DNA of 64,000 nucleotides from Brevibacterium sp. CS2 (GCF_005280295.1 NZ_CP040020.1:62001-126000); one strand, 5' to 3'. Counted from the stretch's first letter, positions 8,533 to 19,248 are shown. Translations and numbers: made by a program. The notes: generated from the sequence alone by a model not told the origin.

Positions 8533-9102
8533 TCAGTGCCCGATCTGCGCGAGGATGCGGCCGGTGATCGCGTCGATCTCCCCGAGGCCGTCGACCTGGC
8601 GCAGCAGACCGCGGTCGGCGTAGATCCGGGTGAGCGGCTGCGTCTGCTCGGCGTAGACGTCGAGGCGGTGGCGGATGACCTCCTCGGTGTCGTCCGAGCG
8701 GCCCTGGAGCTGGGCGCGGGCGAGCAGGCGCTCGACGACCTCGTCGGTGTCGGCGGTGAGCTCGACGACATGGTCGAGGGACTCGTCGAGTTCGGACAGC
8801 ATCGAGTCGAGCTCGGCGACCTGCGCCTCGGTGCGCGGGTAGCCGTCGAGCAGGAACCCGGGCTGGGCGTCGTCCTGGGCGAGGCGGTCCTTGACCATCG
8901 AGTTGGTGACCTCGTCCGGCACGTACTCGCCGGCGTCCATGTAGCGCTTGGCGGTCTTCCCGAGCTCGGTCTCGCCCGCGACGTTGGCGCGGAAGATGTC
9001 GCCGGTGGAGATCGCCGGGATGCCGAGCTTCTCCGCGAGGCGGGCGGCCTGGGTGCCCTTGCCCGCTCCCGGCGGGCCGATGAGGATGATCCGTTCGCTC
9101 AT
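8533..9102 (-). CDS. adk: Adenylate kinase
   Basis: 189 residues, ATG 9102 preceded by GAAAGGA. Catalyses ATP + AMP = 2 ADP. P-loop GPPGAGKGT at residues ~9-17, AMP-binding region STGDIFRA, LDGYPRT and the short LID (no zinc finger: QGRSDDTEEVIRHRLDVY), i.e. the short-form kinase typical of actinobacteria. Between secY and map, as in most bacteria. Confidence 0.98.
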   Translation of the reverse strand: MSERIILIGPPGAGKGTQAARLAEKLGIPAISTGDIFRANVAGETELGKTAKRYMDAGEYVPDEVTNSMVKDRLAQDDAQPGFLLDGYPRTEAQVAELDSMLSELDESLDHVVELTADTDEVVERLLARAQLQGRSDDTEEVIRHRLDVYAEQTQPLTRIYADRGLLRQVDGLGEIDAITGRILAQIGH

Positions 9103-9172
9103 GGTGTGTTCCTTTCAGGATGGTCCCGCCGCCGGCCGGTACCCGGGGCGGGCGCGGCCGAGACGGTCGGGG

Positions 9173-10474
9173 TCAGCGCAGCAGCCCCTCGTAGTGGCGC
9201 TGCTGCATCTGCGAATCGATCTGCTTGACGGTCTCCAGGCCCACACCGACGATGATGAGGAGCGAGGTGCCGCCGAACGGGAAGTTCTGGTTGGCGTCGA
9301 TGAGCACGAGCGCGATAAGCGGGATCATCGCGACGAACGCGAGGTACAGCGAGCCCGGGAAGGTGATCCGGGTGAGCACGTAGCTCAGGTACTGCTCGGT
9401 CGGACGGCCGGCGCGGATGCCGGGGATGAATCCGCCGTACTTCTTCATGTTGTCCGCGACCTCCTCCGGGTTGAAGGTGATCGCGACGTAGAAGTACGTG
9501 AAGAAGATCGTCAGCAGGAAGTACACGAGCATGTAGATCGGGTGGTCGCCCGTCGTGAGGTACTCGGTGATCCACTGCACCCACTGCGCCTCGGGGTCGC
9601 CGAACTGCGCGATGAGGCTGGGGAGGTAGAGGACCGAGGAGGCGAAGATCACGGGGATCACGCCGGCCTGGTTGACCTTGATCGGAATATAGGTCGAGGT
9701 CCCGCCGAACATCCGGCGGCCGACCATGCGCTTGGCGTACTGCACCGGGATGCGGCGCTGGGACTGCTCGACGAACACCACGAGCGCGACGATCGCGAGG
9801 CCGACCGCGACGACGATGAGGAAGATGTCGATGCCCTGCGAGGTGAGGATCGCGCCGAAGGCGGCCGGGAACCCGGCGGCGACGGCGGTGAAGATCAGCA
9901 GCGACATGCCGTTGCCGACGCCCCGCTCGGTGATCTGCTCGCCGAGCCACATGATGAGGCCGGTGCCGGCGGTCAGGGTGATGACGATGATGAGGACGCC
10001 CCACCAGGTGTCGTTGACGATGAGGTCCTGGCAGCCTTCGACATTGCCGAACAGCGCACCGGTGCGCACCGTGGAGACGAGGGTCGTGGCATTGAGGATG
10101 CCCAGTCCGATCGTCATGTACCGGGTGTACTGGGTGAGCTTCGCCTGGCCGGAGGCGCCCTCCTTGTGGAGCGCCTCGAAGCGCGGGATCACCACGCGCA
10201 GGAGCTGGGTGATGATGCTCGCCGTGATGTAGGGCATGATGCCGAGCGCGAAGATCGACAGCTGGAGCAGCGCTCCGCCGCTGAACAGGTTGACGAGCCC
10301 GAACGCACCCTGGTTGAGCTGCGGGTTGGCGACGCACTGCTGGACCTGCGCGTAGTCGATGCCGGGGGCGGGGATGTACGAGCCGAGCCGGTAGAGCACG
10401 ATCACGCCGAGTGTGAAGAGGAGTTTGTTCCTCAGATCGGGCGTTTTGAAAGCCCGCCCAATTGCGCCGAGCAA
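9173..10474 (-). CDS. secY: Protein translocase subunit SecY
   Basis: 433 residues starting at TTG (10474) with GGAGG just upstream. It is the channel of the Sec translocon, with ten predicted membrane helices. Recognisable segments are MLGAIGRAFKTPDLRNKLLF, the plug-region glycines before FSGGALLQLSIFALGIMPYI, and the cytoplasmic loop ending GFIPGIRAGRPTEQYL. It has a 242-base upstream gap after the rplO terminator, so secY-adk-map is likely its own transcription unit even though the order follows the spc operon. Confidence 0.98.
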   Translation of the reverse strand: MLGAIGRAFKTPDLRNKLLFTLGVIVLYRLGSYIPAPGIDYAQVQQCVANPQLNQGAFGLVNLFSGGALLQLSIFALGIMPYITASIITQLLRVVIPRFEALHKEGASGQAKLTQYTRYMTIGLGILNATTLVSTVRTGALFGNVEGCQDLIVNDTWWGVLIIVITLTAGTGLIMWLGEQITERGVGNGMSLLIFTAVAAGFPAAFGAILTSQGIDIFLIVVAVGLAIVALVVFVEQSQRRIPVQYAKRMVGRRMFGGTSTYIPIKVNQAGVIPVIFASSVLYLPSLIAQFGDPEAQWVQWITEYLTTGDHPIYMLVYFLLTIFFTYFYVAITFNPEEVADNMKKYGGFIPGIRAGRPTEQYLSYVLTRITFPGSLYLAFVAMIPLIALVLIDANQNFPFGGTSLLIIVGVGLETVKQIDSQMQQRHYEGLLR

Positions 10475-10659
10475 GCGTCCTCCTGGGGGTGTCCACCAAG
10501 GCGGGCGGCCGCGCGCGTGCGCAGGGGCCGGCGATCCTCGGATGATGAGTCGTTGAGAGTACCTGTTGAACTGTAGCAGGGTGGTTCCGCGCCCCTGAAA
10601 CCGAACGGCCGGCCCCGGACGGGGGTCCCCGGTGCACGCTCAGGGGTGCGGACGCGACA

Positions 10660-10691
10660 GGAGGGAGGCCGCCCGCAGGCGACCTCCCTCC
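10660..10691 (-). terminator. Terminator-like hairpin after rplO
   Basis: Stem GGAGGGAGG (10660-10668) / CCTCCCTCC (10683-10691) with a smaller GCC/GGC stem inside the loop, 26 bases past the rplO stop. Suggests that secY is transcribed separately. Confidence 0.6.
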
Positions 10692-10716
10692 CAGCGACCG
10701 GGCCGAGGGGTCACCC

Positions 10717-11169
10717 TCAGGCGGTCGTCGTCTTCCCTCCGGCCGCTTCGATCTTCTCGATCGCGGACGCGGAGAACTTGTCGGCGGTGATGTCGAGCTT
10801 GACGGAGATCTCTCCGGTGCCCAGCACCTTGACCGGCTGCTTGGGGCGCACGGCGCCCTTGGCGACCAGGTCCTCGACGCCCACGGTGCCGCCCTCGGGG
10901 AACAGCGACGAGAGCTTGTCGAGGTTGACGACCTGGAAGGTCACCTTGTTCGGGTTCTTGAACCCGCGCAGCTTCGGGAGCCGCATGTGGAGCGGGGTCT
11001 GCCCGCCCTCGAAGCCGTGCGGAACCTGGTAACGAGCCTTCGTTCCCTTGGTGCCGCGACCGGCGGTCTTGCCCTTCGACGCCTCACCGCGACCCACACG
11101 GGTCTTCGCGGTCTTGGCGCCGGGGGCAGGACGCAGGTGGTGCAGCTTCAGCACATTCTCTTCTGCCAT
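10717..11169 (-). CDS. rplO: 50S ribosomal protein uL15
   Basis: 150 residues: [19 protein letters not shown], the glycine/lysine-rich [17 protein letters not shown] that threads through 23S r[22 protein letters not shown] and a KITVxA-type end. Late assembly protein of the 50S subunit. One base after the rpmD stop and last of the rplN...rplO run. Confidence 0.98.
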   Translation of the reverse strand: MAEENVLKLHHLRPAPGAKTAKTRVGRGEASKGKTAGRGTKGTKARYQVPHGFEGGQTPLHMRLPKLRGFKNPNKVTFQVVNLDKLSSLFPEGGTVGVEDLVAKGAVRPKQPVKVLGTGEISVKLDITADKFSASAIEKIEAAGGKTTTA

Positions 11170-11170
11170 C

Positions 11171-11353
11171 TCAATCCACCTCTTCGCACTTCACCAGGTG
11201 GCGCACGGTGTTCACCATGCCGCGGAACTCCGGCCGGTCCTCTTTCACGACGACGTCGTTGATCTTCTTGAGACCGAGGCTCCGGAGGGTTTCGCGCTGG
11301 TTCTGCTTGCCACCGATTTCGGACTTGATCTGCGTGATCTTCAGCTGTGCCAT
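11171..11353 (-). CDS. rpmD: 50S ribosomal protein uL30
   Basis: 60 residues, the normal bacterial uL30 length: [20 protein letters not shown], then [14 protein letters not shown] and [17 protein letters not shown]. Its ATG overlaps the rpsE stop by one base (TGATG), so the two are translationally coupled. Confidence 0.98.
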   Translation of the reverse strand: MAQLKITQIKSEIGGKQNQRETLRSLGLKKINDVVVKEDRPEFRGMVNTVRHLVKCEEVD

Positions 11354-12015
11354 CAGGCGTTCGCTCCGCTCTCCTGTGCGCGCAGCATCGCGTACGGCGC
11401 GACTTCGTCGACCGGCAGGCCGCGGCGGGCCGCGACCTCCTCGGGACGCTCGAGGCCCTTGAGCGCCGCGATCGTGGCGTGCACGATGTTGATGGCGTTC
11501 GAGGAGCCCAGCGACTTCGACAGGATGTCGTGGACGCCGGCGCAGTCGAGGACGGCGCGGACCGGACCGCCGGCGATCACGCCGGTACCCGGGGCGGCCG
11601 GACGCAGCAGGACGACGCCTGCGGCGGCCTCACCCTGCACCGGGTGCGGGATGGTCTTCTGGATGCGGGGGACGCGGAAGAAGTTCTTCTTCGCCTCCTC
11701 GACACCCTTGGCGATGGCCGCGGGAACTTCCTTGGCCTTGCCGTAGCCCATGCCCACCATGCCGTTGCCGTCACCGACGACGACGAGCGCGGTGAAGGAG
11801 AACCGGCGTCCGCCCTTGACCACCTTCGACACGCGGTTGATGGTGACGACGTGCTCGATGAACTGGTTCTTGTCGTCGCGGTCCTGCCGGTTGCCGCGAC
11901 GGCCGTCGCGGCCGCCGCCCTCGCCGCGGCCCCGGCCGCGACCGCGGTTGCGGTCATCGGTCTGCGGGGTCTCGGTCTGGGCCACCTGCTGGTCCTTGTT
12001 CTCTTCAGTGCTCAC
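11353..12015 (-). CDS. rpsE: 30S ribosomal protein uS5
   Basis: 220 residues from GTG 12015, which overlaps the rplR stop (GTGA) and has AAGGAGG nine bases upstream. The first ~55 residues are a disordered extension, acidic/Gln-rich then RG-rich ([20 protein letters not shown]). The double-stranded-RNA-binding domain follows ([40 protein letters not shown]) and then the S5 C-terminal domain ([19 protein letters not shown]). uS5 contributes to decoding accuracy and the mRNA entry tunnel. Confidence 0.98.
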   Translation of the reverse strand: MSTEENKDQQVAQTETPQTDDRNRGRGRGRGEGGGRDGRRGNRQDRDDKNQFIEHVVTINRVSKVVKGGRRFSFTALVVVGDGNGMVGMGYGKAKEVPAAIAKGVEEAKKNFFRVPRIQKTIPHPVQGEAAAGVVLLRPAAPGTGVIAGGPVRAVLDCAGVHDILSKSLGSSNAINIVHATIAALKGLERPEEVAARRGLPVDEVAPYAMLRAQESGANA

Positions 12016-12398
12016 AGGGACAGTCCTCCTTCGCGTGCACCTTCGGCGATCGCGGCGACACGACCGTGGTAGGTGTTGCCGCCGCGGTCGAACACCACGG
12101 ACTCGATGCCCGCGGCCTTGGCGCGCTCGGCGACGAGCTCGCCGACCCGGCGTGCCTTCGTGGTCTTGTCGTCGCCGGCGGACCGGAGATCGGCTTCCAT
12201 GGTGGAGGCCGATGCCAGGGTCTTCCCGACGCTGTCGTCGATGACCTGCACGAACACGTGGCGGCTCGATCGCTTGACGACGAGACGGGGACGCTCGGCA
12301 GTGCCGTTGATGTGCTTGCGCAGACGGACGTGGCGGCGAGCGCGTGCAGCGCCCTTCCCCTTGCCGTAGCTCTGCTTCTTTCCGAAGGCCATGGTCAC
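12012..12398 (-). CDS. rplR: 50S ribosomal protein uL18
   Basis: 128 residues, core [29 protein letters not shown] and [20 protein letters not shown]. Binds 5S rRNA with uL5. The GTG at 12398 overlaps the rplF stop (GTGA) and is correctly spaced from GGAAAGG; an ATG two codons later (12392) is the alternative start. Confidence 0.97.
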   Translation of the reverse strand: MTMAFGKKQSYGKGKGAARARRHVRLRKHINGTAERPRLVVKRSSRHVFVQVIDDSVGKTLASASTMEADLRSAGDDKTTKARRVGELVAERAKAAGIESVVFDRGGNTYHGRVAAIAEGAREGGLSL

Positions 12399-12931
12399 TT
12401 ACCAGCCTTTCCGACCTTGCGGCGAACGTTCTCGCCGGCGTAGCGCACACCCTTGCCCTTGTAGGGCTCGGGCTTGCGCAGCTTGCGGATGTTTGCCGCC
12501 ACCTCGCCGACGAGCTGCTTGTCGATGCCGGAGACGGTCAGCTTGTTCTGGCCCTCGACCGAGAAGGTGATCCCGGCCGGCGGCTCGACGGTGATCGAGT
12601 GGCTGTAGCCGAGGGCGAACTCGAGGTTCGAGCCCTTGGCCTGCACGCGGTAACCGGTGCCGACGATCTCGAGCGACTTCGAGTAGCCCTCGGTGACGCC
12701 GACGATCTGGTTGTTGATCAGGGTGCGGGTGAGTCCGTGGAGCGAACGCGATTCGCGCTCGTCGTTCGGACGGGTGACGCTCACGGCGCCGTCCTCGAGG
12801 GTGACCTCGATGGGCTCGGCGACGGTGAGTCCGAGCTCGCCCTTCGGTCCCTTGACGGAGACGCGGCGACCGTCGATCTTCACCTCGACACCGGAGGGAA
12901 CGGAGATCGGCTGCTTGCCAATACGTGACAT
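12395..12931 (-). CDS. rplF: 50S ribosomal protein uL6
   Basis: 178 residues, two tandem L6 folds: [20 protein letters not shown], the first ending near ALGYSHSI and the second ending with the signature [14 protein letters not shown] and RRKVGKAGK. Binds 23S rRNA near the sarcin-ricin loop. Its ATG follows GGGGGAGAG. Confidence 0.98.
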   Translation of the reverse strand: MSRIGKQPISVPSGVEVKIDGRRVSVKGPKGELGLTVAEPIEVTLEDGAVSVTRPNDERESRSLHGLTRTLINNQIVGVTEGYSKSLEIVGTGYRVQAKGSNLEFALGYSHSITVEPPAGITFSVEGQNKLTVSGIDKQLVGEVAANIRKLRKPEPYKGKGVRYAGENVRRKVGKAGK

Positions 12932-12948
12932 TGTGCTCTCCCCCTTCC

Positions 12949-13347
12949 TTACCAGACGTAGGCGAGGACTTCCCCACCCACGCCCTTCTTCGATGCTTGC
13001 TTGTCGGTGAGCAGACCCGAGGAGGTCGACAGGATCGCGATTCCGAGTCCGCCGAGCACCTTGGGCAGGTTCGTGCTCTTCGCGTAGACCCGCAGACCGG
13101 GCTTCGACACGCGGCGGATGCCGGCGATCGAGCGCTCGCGGTTGGGGCCGAACTTGAGGTCGAGCTCGAGCTTCTTGCCGACCTCGGCGTCAGCGACGCG
13201 CCAGTCGGAGATGAAGCCCTCGGTCTTGAGGATCTCGGCGATGTTCGACTTCAGCTTGCTGTAGGGCATGCTGACATCCTCGTGGTACGCCGAGTTGGCG
13301 TTGCGCAGACGCGTGAGCATGTCTGCGACGGGATCAGTCATTGTCAT
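12949..13347 (-). CDS. rpsH: 30S ribosomal protein uS8
   Basis: 132 residues: [33 protein letters not shown], and the C-terminal [22 protein letters not shown] signature of uS8, a primary 16S rRNA binder. ATG 13347 lies 10 bases after GAGGAAGGG; an ATG two codons later is possible. It follows rplE by only 70 bases, so the rpsN gene that often sits here is absent. Confidence 0.98.
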   Translation of the reverse strand: MTMTDPVADMLTRLRNANSAYHEDVSMPYSKLKSNIAEILKTEGFISDWRVADAEVGKKLELDLKFGPNRERSIAGIRRVSKPGLRVYAKSTNLPKVLGGLGIAILSTSSGLLTDKQASKKGVGGEVLAYVW

Positions 13348-13417
13348 TGGGCTGTTGCCCTTCCTCGTTGGGGTTTCGTCGGCGGCGTGCGCCGCGTCGG
13401 ACCTACAACGTAGAGAT

Positions 13418-13990
13418 TCAGTTGGTCTTGAACGGGAAGCCCAGGTGGCGCAGCAGCGCCCGGCCTTCGTCGTCGGTCTTGGCGGTGGTCACCACGGTGA
13501 TGTCCATGCCGCGGACGCGGTCGATCGCGTCCTGGTCGATCTCGTGGAACATCGACTGCTCGGTCAGACCGAAGGTGTAGTTCCCGTTGCCGTCGAACTG
13601 GCGGTCCGACAGTCCGCGGAAGTCGCGGATGCGCGGCAGCGCGAGCGACACGACGCGGTCGAGGAACTCCCACATCCGGGCCCCGCGCATGGTGACGTGG
13701 GCGCCGATCGGCTGTCCCTCGCGCAGCTTGAACTGCGCGATCGACTTCCGGGCCTTCGTCACCACGGGCTTCTGGCCGGTGATGAGGGTGAGGTCGCGGA
13801 TCGCGCCCTCGATGAGCTTGGAGTCGCGCGCGGCGTCTCCGACACCCATGTTCACGACGACCTTGACGAGGCCAGGGACCTGCATCGGGTTGCCGTAGCC
13901 GAACTCCTCCTGGAGCTTCGGCACGATGTCTTCACGGTAGACCTGCTTGAGGCGCGGTGCCGGGCGGGTCTGCACGGTGCTGTCGGTCAT
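13418..13990 (-). CDS. rplE: 50S ribosomal protein uL5
   Basis: 190 residues: [55 protein letters not shown] and [20 protein letters not shown]. Binds 5S rRNA in the central protuberance. The ATG overlaps the rplX stop by one base (TGATG). Confidence 0.98.
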   Translation of the reverse strand: MTDSTVQTRPAPRLKQVYREDIVPKLQEEFGYGNPMQVPGLVKVVVNMGVGDAARDSKLIEGAIRDLTLITGQKPVVTKARKSIAQFKLREGQPIGAHVTMRGARMWEFLDRVVSLALPRIRDFRGLSDRQFDGNGNYTFGLTEQSMFHEIDQDAIDRVRGMDITVVTTAKTDDEGRALLRHLGFPFKTN

Positions 13991-14364
13991 CAGATGTCCT
14001 CCCCGGTACGACGCGAGACGCGGACCCGCACGGTGCGGGTGCGGCCGTCGCGCTCGACTTCCTCGGTGCGGTAGCCCACGCGGGTCGGCTTGTTGTCCTT
14101 GGGATCGACGAGCATCACCTTGGCCACGTGGATCGGTGCCTCGTGGATCTCGATGCCGCCCGCGGTGGCGCCCGAGGCGGTCTGGCCGGCCTTGCGGTGC
14201 TTGGTCACCCGGTTGACGCCCTCGACGAGGACGCGGTTGGTCTCGGGGAACACCTCGAGGACCTTGCCCTGCTTGCCGCGGTCGCCCCCGCGCCAGGCGC
14301 GGGCACCGGCGATGACCTGCACGAGGTCACCCTTCTTGATCTTGAGCTTTCCTGCCATGCTCAC
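13990..14364 (-). CDS. rplX: 50S ribosomal protein uL24
   Basis: 124 residues with the KOW motif near the N-terminus ([20 protein letters not shown] then [12 protein letters not shown]) and the actinobacterial tail [20 protein letters not shown]. Assembly-initiator protein of the 50S. GTG 14364 overlaps the rplN stop (GTGA); ATG 14358 is the alternative. Confidence 0.97.
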   Translation of the reverse strand: MSMAGKLKIKKGDLVQVIAGARAWRGGDRGKQGKVLEVFPETNRVLVEGVNRVTKHRKAGQTASGATAGGIEIHEAPIHVAKVMLVDPKDNKPTRVGYRTEEVERDGRTRTVRVRVSRRTGEDI

Positions 14365-14729
14365 AACACCTCCGGCGCCAGCGAGATGATCTTCATGAAC
14401 TTCTTGTCGCGCAGCTCGCGCCCGACGGGTCCGAAGATGCGGGTTCCACGAGGCTCGCCGTCGGTCTTGAGGATGACCGCTGCGTTCTCGTCGAACTTGA
14501 TGTACGAGCCGTCGGCGCGACGGCGCTCCTTGACGGTGCGGACGACGACCGCCTTGACGACGTCGCCCTTCTTGACGTTGCCGCCGGGGATGGCGTCCTT
14601 GACGGTGGCGACGATCGTGTCGCCGATGCCGGCATAGCGCCGGCCGGAACCGCCGAGGATCCGGATCGCGAGGATCTCCTTCGCGCCCGTGTTGTCGGCG
14701 ACCTTGAGTCGCGACTCCTGCTGGATCAC
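14361..14729 (-). CDS. rplN: 50S ribosomal protein uL14
   Basis: 122 residues from GTG 14729 ([20 protein letters not shown]), with [20 protein letters not shown] and the C-terminal [13 protein letters not shown]. Located at the subunit interface. First gene after a 144-base gap containing a long imperfect hairpin, so it may begin the spc transcript. Confidence 0.98.
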   Translation of the reverse strand: MIQQESRLKVADNTGAKEILAIRILGGSGRRYAGIGDTIVATVKDAIPGGNVKKGDVVKAVVVRTVKERRRADGSYIKFDENAAVILKTDGEPRGTRIFGPVGRELRDKKFMKIISLAPEVL

Positions 14730-14805
14730 TGCTTATCTCCTGTCGTCTCGTCGGTTCTCACCGGTGGCGAGCCTGACGGAACGGATGGTTGACGTGTGTG
14801 CCCTG

Positions 14806-14859
14806 CCCCGGGAGTCCCGGTGGCCGCCGCGGAAGGGGCGGGACCGGGGGAACCCGGGG
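14806..14859 (-). terminator. Long imperfect hairpin between rpsQ and rplN
   Basis: CCCCGGG (14806-14812) pairs with CCCGGGG (14853-14859), and CCCGGT (14816-14821) with ACCGGG (14843-14848), forming an interrupted stem. It lies at the S10/spc boundary and could be an attenuator, processing site or weak terminator. Confidence 0.45.
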
Positions 14860-14873
14860 CGTGTGCGGGCCTC

Positions 14874-15164
14874 TTACTTGGCGCGCTCGACGATCTCGAC
14901 GAGCCGCCAGCGCTTGGTCGCCGACAGCGGACGGGTCTCGGACACGACGACGAGGTCGCCGATGCCTGCCGTGTTCTGCTCGTCGTGGACCTTGATCTTG
15001 CTGGTCTTCCGCATGATCTTGCCGTAGAGACGGTGCTTCTTGCGGTCCTCGACCTCCACCACGATGGTCTTGTCCATCTTGTCGGAGACGACGTACCCGC
15101 GCTCGGTCTTGCGCGAATTGCGCTCCGACTCCTGTGCTGCGGCTGCCTGGGTCTGCTCGGCCAT
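14874..15164 (-). CDS. rpsQ: 30S ribosomal protein uS17
   Basis: 96 residues from the ATG that overlaps the rpmC stop by one base (TGATG); a GTG one codon earlier is possible. After an ~18-residue Ala/Glu-rich leader come [19 protein letters not shown] and [20 protein letters not shown], the OB-fold of uS17, an early 16S binder. Last gene of the S10 block. Confidence 0.97.
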   Translation of the reverse strand: MAEQTQAAAAQESERNSRKTERGYVVSDKMDKTIVVEVEDRKKHRLYGKIMRKTSKIKVHDEQNTAGIGDLVVVSETRPLSATKRWRLVEIVERAK

Positions 15165-15421
15165 CACTTATCCTCTTCCTTGGCATCGGCCGGGTTCGTC
15201 CGGATCGACAGCTCGCGCTCACGGAGCACGGTGTAGATCCGGGCGATGTCGCGGCGCACGGCCTTGAGTCGACCGTGGCTCTCGAGCTGACCGGTGGCCG
15301 ACTGGAACCGGAGGTTGAACAGCTCGGCCTTGGCCTTCTTCAGCTCCTCGACAAGACGGTCGTTGTCGAAGCCGTCGAGGGCGTCCATGGACAGGTCCTT
15401 GGAACCGATCGCCATTGTCAT
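15164..15421 (-). CDS. rpmC: 50S ribosomal protein uL29
   Basis: 85 residues. Two-helix uL29: [40 protein letters not shown] and [14 protein letters not shown], with a short charged tail. It sits at the tunnel exit and contacts SRP and trigger factor. ATG overlaps the rplP stop by four bases. Confidence 0.97.
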   Translation of the reverse strand: MTMAIGSKDLSMDALDGFDNDRLVEELKKAKAELFNLRFQSATGQLESHGRLKAVRRDIARIYTVLRERELSIRTNPADAKEEDK

Positions 15422-15834
15422 TCACCACCTTCGCGCCGCACGATGCGGGCCTTGAGAGGAAGCTTGTGGATCGCCAGGCGCAGGGCCTCGCGAGCGACTT
15501 CCTCGGGGACACCGGCGAGCTCGAACAGAACTCGACCGGGCTTGACGTTCGCCACCCACCACTCGGGTGAGCCCTTGCCGGAGCCCATGCGGGTCTCGGC
15601 GGGCTTCTTGGTCAGCGGGCGGTCGGGGTAGATGTTGATCCACACCTTGCCGCCGCGCTTGATGTGGCGGGTCATCGCGATACGAGCCGCCTCGATCTGC
15701 CGGTTGGTCACGTAGGCCGGCTCGAGAGCCTGGACTCCCCAGTCACCGAACGTGACCTCGTTGCCGCCCTTGGACATGCCGCCGCGCTTGGGGTGGTGCT
15801 GCTTGCGGTGCTTGACTCGACGAGGGATCAGCAT
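15418..15834 (-). CDS. rplP: 50S ribosomal protein uL16
   Basis: 138 residues: [60 protein letters not shown] and [20 protein letters not shown]. Organises the A-site region of the 50S. Three bases separate it from the rpsC stop. Confidence 0.98.
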   Translation of the reverse strand: MLIPRRVKHRKQHHPKRGGMSKGGNEVTFGDWGVQALEPAYVTNRQIEAARIAMTRHIKRGGKVWINIYPDRPLTKKPAETRMGSGKGSPEWWVANVKPGRVLFELAGVPEEVAREALRLAIHKLPLKARIVRREGGE

Positions 15835-15837
15835 GTG

Positions 15838-16665
15838 TCAGCCCTCCGATCCGGCCGCTGCGGCCGGAGCCGCCTCGGCAGTGTTGTCAGTCTTCCTCTG
15901 GCCGCCCTCGGGACGACGGTCGGTGCCCCGACCCCGTCCTCCGCGACCGCGACCGCGGGCACCGCCGCCGGCGCCGCGCGGGCCCCGTGCGTTCGGCTGT
16001 GCGGCCTCCTGGGCGGCGATCTCCTTGTCGGTGAAGTCGCCCTTGTAGATCCACACCTTGACGCCGATCCGGCCGAAGGTCGTCTGCGCCTCGTAGAAGC
16101 CGTAGTCGATGTTCGCCCGGAGGGTGTGCAACGGCACGCGTCCCTCGCGGTAGAACTCCGAGCGGCTCATCTCGGCGCCGCCCAGACGGCCGGCGCACTG
16201 CACGCGGATGCCCTTGGCGCCGGCCCGCTGCGCGGACTGGATCGCTTTGCGCATCGCACGGCGGAAGGCCACGCGGCTCGCGAGCTGCTCGGCCACGCCC
16301 TGCGCCACCAGCTGTGCATCGGTCTCGGGGTTCTTGACCTCGAGGATGTTGAGCTGGATCTGCTTGCCGGTGAGCTTCTCGAGCTGCCCGCGGATGCGGT
16401 CGGCCTCGGCGCCGCGGCGACCGATGACGATGCCGGGACGCGCGGTGCGGATGTCGACGCGCACCCGGTCACGGGTCCGCTCGATGTTGACCTTCGAGAT
16501 GCCGGCCCGCTCGAGGCCGGTGCTCAGCAGGCGGCGGATCTTGACGTCCTCGCCCACGTAGTCGCTGTAGCGCTGCCCGGCCTTGGTCGAGTCGGCGTAC
16601 CACTTCGACTTGTGGTCGGTGGTGATTCCCAGACGGAATCCGTTGGGATTGATCTTCTGTCCCAT
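15838..16665 (-). CDS. rpsC: 30S ribosomal protein uS3
   Basis: 275 residues. [20 protein letters not shown], the KH domain with [20 protein letters not shown], then the S3 C-terminal domain ([35 protein letters not shown]). The last ~55 residues are an RG-repeat segment ([13 protein letters not shown]) followed by an Ala/Glu tail. It lines the mRNA entry channel. ATG overlaps the rplV stop by one base. Confidence 0.98.
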   Translation of the reverse strand: MGQKINPNGFRLGITTDHKSKWYADSTKAGQRYSDYVGEDVKIRRLLSTGLERAGISKVNIERTRDRVRVDIRTARPGIVIGRRGAEADRIRGQLEKLTGKQIQLNILEVKNPETDAQLVAQGVAEQLASRVAFRRAMRKAIQSAQRAGAKGIRVQCAGRLGGAEMSRSEFYREGRVPLHTLRANIDYGFYEAQTTFGRIGVKVWIYKGDFTDKEIAAQEAAQPNARGPRGAGGGARGRGRGGRGRGTDRRPEGGQRKTDNTAEAAPAAAAGSEG

Positions 16666-17051
16666 CAGCGGTTCCCCTTCCGTGAAGCGCCCACCGGGAG
16701 GTCGTCTCCCGATGCCAGCACGACGGTGATGTGGCTGGTGCGCTTGTTGATGCGGTAGGCACGTCCCTGGGCACGAGGCCGGAACCGCTTCATGGTCGGT
16801 CCCTCGTCCACGAATGCTTCCGAGATGACCAGTTCGTTCTCGTCGAACGCCTCACCGAGCTTGTCGGCCTGGACACGCGCATTCGCGATGCCCGAGGCGA
16901 CGAGCTTGTAGATCGGATCGGACGCCGACTGTTCTGCAAATTTCAGCACCGCCAGAGCTTCGGTTGCCTGCTGACCACGAATGAGGTCAACGACGCGCCG
17001 AGCCTTCTGGGGCGTGACGCGCAGGTAACGCGCCTTCGCCTTGGCTTCCAT
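16665..17051 (-). CDS. rplV: 50S ribosomal protein uL22
   Basis: 128 residues: [38 protein letters not shown] and the hairpin loop region [20 protein letters not shown] that lines the exit tunnel. The tunnel-loop sequence is intact, so nothing suggests macrolide resistance by loop alteration. ATG 17051 follows GAAAGAAGGAAG. Confidence 0.98.
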   Translation of the reverse strand: MEAKAKARYLRVTPQKARRVVDLIRGQQATEALAVLKFAEQSASDPIYKLVASGIANARVQADKLGEAFDENELVISEAFVDEGPTMKRFRPRAQGRAYRINKRTSHITVVLASGDDLPVGASRKGNR

Positions 17052-17095
17052 CGCTTCCTTCTTTCCTTGTCGAAGATCGCTTCGAGCTGCCCGCC

Positions 17096-17377
17096 TCAGC
17101 GGCGGCGGCCCTTGCGATCGTCCTTGTCGTGGCCGCGGAAAGTCCGCGTCTGGGCGAATTCGCCGAGCTTGTGCCCGACCATGGCCTCGGTGATGAACAC
17201 CGGGACATGCTTGCGTCCGTCGTGCACCGCGATGGTGTGTCCCAGGAAGTCCGGGATGATCATCGAGCGTCGGGACCAGGTCTTGATGACGTTCTTGGTG
17301 CCCTTTTCGTTCTGAGCAGCGACCTTCTGGTACAGGTGCTCGTCAACGAAGGGGCCCTTCTTGAGGCTACGAGGCAT
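17096..17377 (-). CDS. rpsS: 30S ribosomal protein uS19
   Basis: 93 residues: [38 protein letters not shown] and [17 protein letters not shown]. Located in the 30S head with uS13. Begins 15 bases after rplB. Confidence 0.98.
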   Translation of the reverse strand: MPRSLKKGPFVDEHLYQKVAAQNEKGTKNVIKTWSRRSMIIPDFLGHTIAVHDGRKHVPVFITEAMVGHKLGEFAQTRTFRGHDKDDRKGRRR

Positions 17378-17392
17378 TCTTCAGGCTCCCTA

Positions 17393-18229
17393 TCAACGCT
17401 TCTTGCCGGTGCGGCGGCGACGCACGATGAGCTTGTCGCTTTCCTTGTTGGGCTTGCGGGTGCGGCCTTCCTTCTGACCCCACGGGCTGACCGGGTGGCG
17501 TCCACCGGAGGTCTTGCCCTCGCCACCGCCGTGCGGGTGGTCGACGGGGTTCATCACGACGCCGCGGACGGTCGGGCGCTTGCCCTTCCAGCGCATGCGT
17601 CCCGCCTTGCCCCAGTCGATGTTCGACTGCTCGGCGTTGCCGACCTCGCCGACCGTGGCGCGGCAGCGCACGTCGACGTTGCGGATCTCGCCGGACGGCA
17701 TGCGCAGCTGCGCGTAGGGGCCGTACTTCGCGACGAGCTGCACCGAGGAGCCGGCGGAACGGGCGATCTTGGCGCCGCCGCCCGGACGCAGCTCGACTGC
17801 GTGGACGACGGTGCCGACCGGGATGTTCCGCAGGGCCAGGCTGTTGCCGGGCTTGATGTCGGCCGTCGGGCCGGCCTCGATGCGGTCGTCCTGCTTGAGG
17901 CGGTTCGGCGCGAGGATGTAGCGCTTCTCGCCGTCCGCGTAGTGCAGCAGGGCGATGCGCGCCGTGCGGTTCGGGTCGTATTCGATGTGTGCGACGCGTG
18001 CGGGCACACCGTCCTTGTCATGGCGACGGAAGTCGATGACACGGTACTGGCGCTTGTGTCCGCCGCCGTGATGGCGGGTGGTCACGCGTCCCTGGCTGTT
18101 GCGGCCGCCGCTCTTGGACAGCGGGCGCAGAAGTGACTTCTCCGGCGTAGACCGGGTCACTTCGACAAAGTCGGCGACCGAGGAGCCGCGTCGGCCCGGG
18201 GTCGTCGGCTTGTGCTTACGGATTCCCAT
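17393..18229 (-). CDS. rplB: 50S ribosomal protein uL2
   Basis: 278 residues: [60 protein letters not shown] and the conserved [20 protein letters not shown], with its functionally important His, near residue 230. Essential for peptidyl transfer and subunit association. Confidence 0.98.
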   Translation of the reverse strand: MGIRKHKPTTPGRRGSSVADFVEVTRSTPEKSLLRPLSKSGGRNSQGRVTTRHHGGGHKRQYRVIDFRRHDKDGVPARVAHIEYDPNRTARIALLHYADGEKRYILAPNRLKQDDRIEAGPTADIKPGNSLALRNIPVGTVVHAVELRPGGGAKIARSAGSSVQLVAKYGPYAQLRMPSGEIRNVDVRCRATVGEVGNAEQSNIDWGKAGRMRWKGKRPTVRGVVMNPVDHPHGGGEGKTSGGRHPVSPWGQKEGRTRKPNKESDKLIVRRRRTGKKR

Positions 18230-18260
18230 GAGTCTTGATCCTTCTTACGAGGGGTATCGC

Positions 18261-18560
18261 TTAGAGCGATCCGCCGAAAATGTCGATCGAACCTTCCTTG
18301 AGGGCGACGATGGCACGCTTGGTGTCATTGCGCTTGCCCCAGCCGGAGCGGGTCCGACGGCGCTTCCCCTGGCGATTCAGGGTATTCACCGATGCGACCT
18401 TCACACCGAAGATGGATTCGATTGCGTACTTGATCTCGGTCTTGTTCGACCGCGGATCGACGAGGAAGGTGTACTTGCCCTCGTCCATCAGGTTGTAGGT
18501 CTTCTCCGAGACGACCGGGGCGATGATGATGTCGCGCGGGTCCTTGAACGTCACGCTCAT
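18261..18560 (-). CDS. rplW: 50S ribosomal protein uL23
   Basis: 99 residues: [39 protein letters not shown] and [20 protein letters not shown]. Trigger factor docking site at the tunnel exit. ATG overlaps the rplD stop by four bases. Confidence 0.98.
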   Translation of the reverse strand: MSVTFKDPRDIIIAPVVSEKTYNLMDEGKYTFLVDPRSNKTEIKYAIESIFGVKVASVNTLNRQGKRRRTRSGWGKRNDTKRAIVALKEGSIDIFGGSL

Positions 18561-19243
18561 TCTGCGTCCTCCTCGCGGGTGTCGCGTCCGCCTGCCTTGA
18601 CGCGGCCGCGGGCGGCACCGTCGAGGAAGGTCGCCAGCGCGCCCTCGGTGAACACGATGTCGTCGGCCATCAGCACGTCGTACGTGTTGAGCTGGTCGGC
18701 GGGCAGCACGTGCACCTTCGGGAGGTTGCGGACGCTGAGATAGGTGAGCTCATCGGCGCGCTCGACGACGACGAGCTTGTTCGCCCGGTCGCTGAGGTTC
18801 GACAGCGCCGCACGGGCCTGCTTCGTCGACGGGACGTCCCCGTCGACGAGTGCGCTGACCACGAACACGCGGTCGAGGCGTGCGCGGTCGGACAGGGCGC
18901 CGCGGAGCGCAGCGGCCTTCATCTTCTTGGGGGTCCGCTGCGAGTAGTCGCGCGGCACCGGGCCGTGGACGATCCCGCCGCCGGCGTACTGCGGGGCGCG
19001 GATCGAGCCCTGGCGTGCGTTGCCGGTGCCCTTCTGGCGGTACGGCTTGCGCCCGCCGCCGCGGACCTCGGACCGGGTCTTGGTCTTGTGGGTACCCTGG
19101 CGCGCCGCGGCGAGCTGGGCGACGACGACCTGGTGGATGAGCGGCACGTTGGTCGCCACCCCGAACACGTCGGCGGGCAGCTGCGCGGTTCCGGACTTCT
19201 TGCCGGCGGCGTCGAGGACGTCGATAGTCGTGGTTTCAGTCAT
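18557..19243 (-). CDS. rplD: 50S ribosomal protein uL4
   Basis: 228 residues. The tunnel-reaching loop is [32 protein letters not shown] (residues ~54-85), followed by [20 protein letters not shown]. In enterobacteria uL4 represses its own S10 operon; I cannot see an obvious equivalent leader here. Short Arg/Glu-rich C-terminal tail. Confidence 0.98.
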   Translation of the reverse strand: MTETTTIDVLDAAGKKSGTAQLPADVFGVATNVPLIHQVVVAQLAAARQGTHKTKTRSEVRGGGRKPYRQKGTGNARQGSIRAPQYAGGGIVHGPVPRDYSQRTPKKMKAAALRGALSDRARLDRVFVVSALVDGDVPSTKQARAALSNLSDRANKLVVVERADELTYLSVRNLPKVHVLPADQLNTYDVLMADDIVFTEGALATFLDGAARGRVKAGGRDTREEDAE

Positions 19244-19248
19244 CTCTC

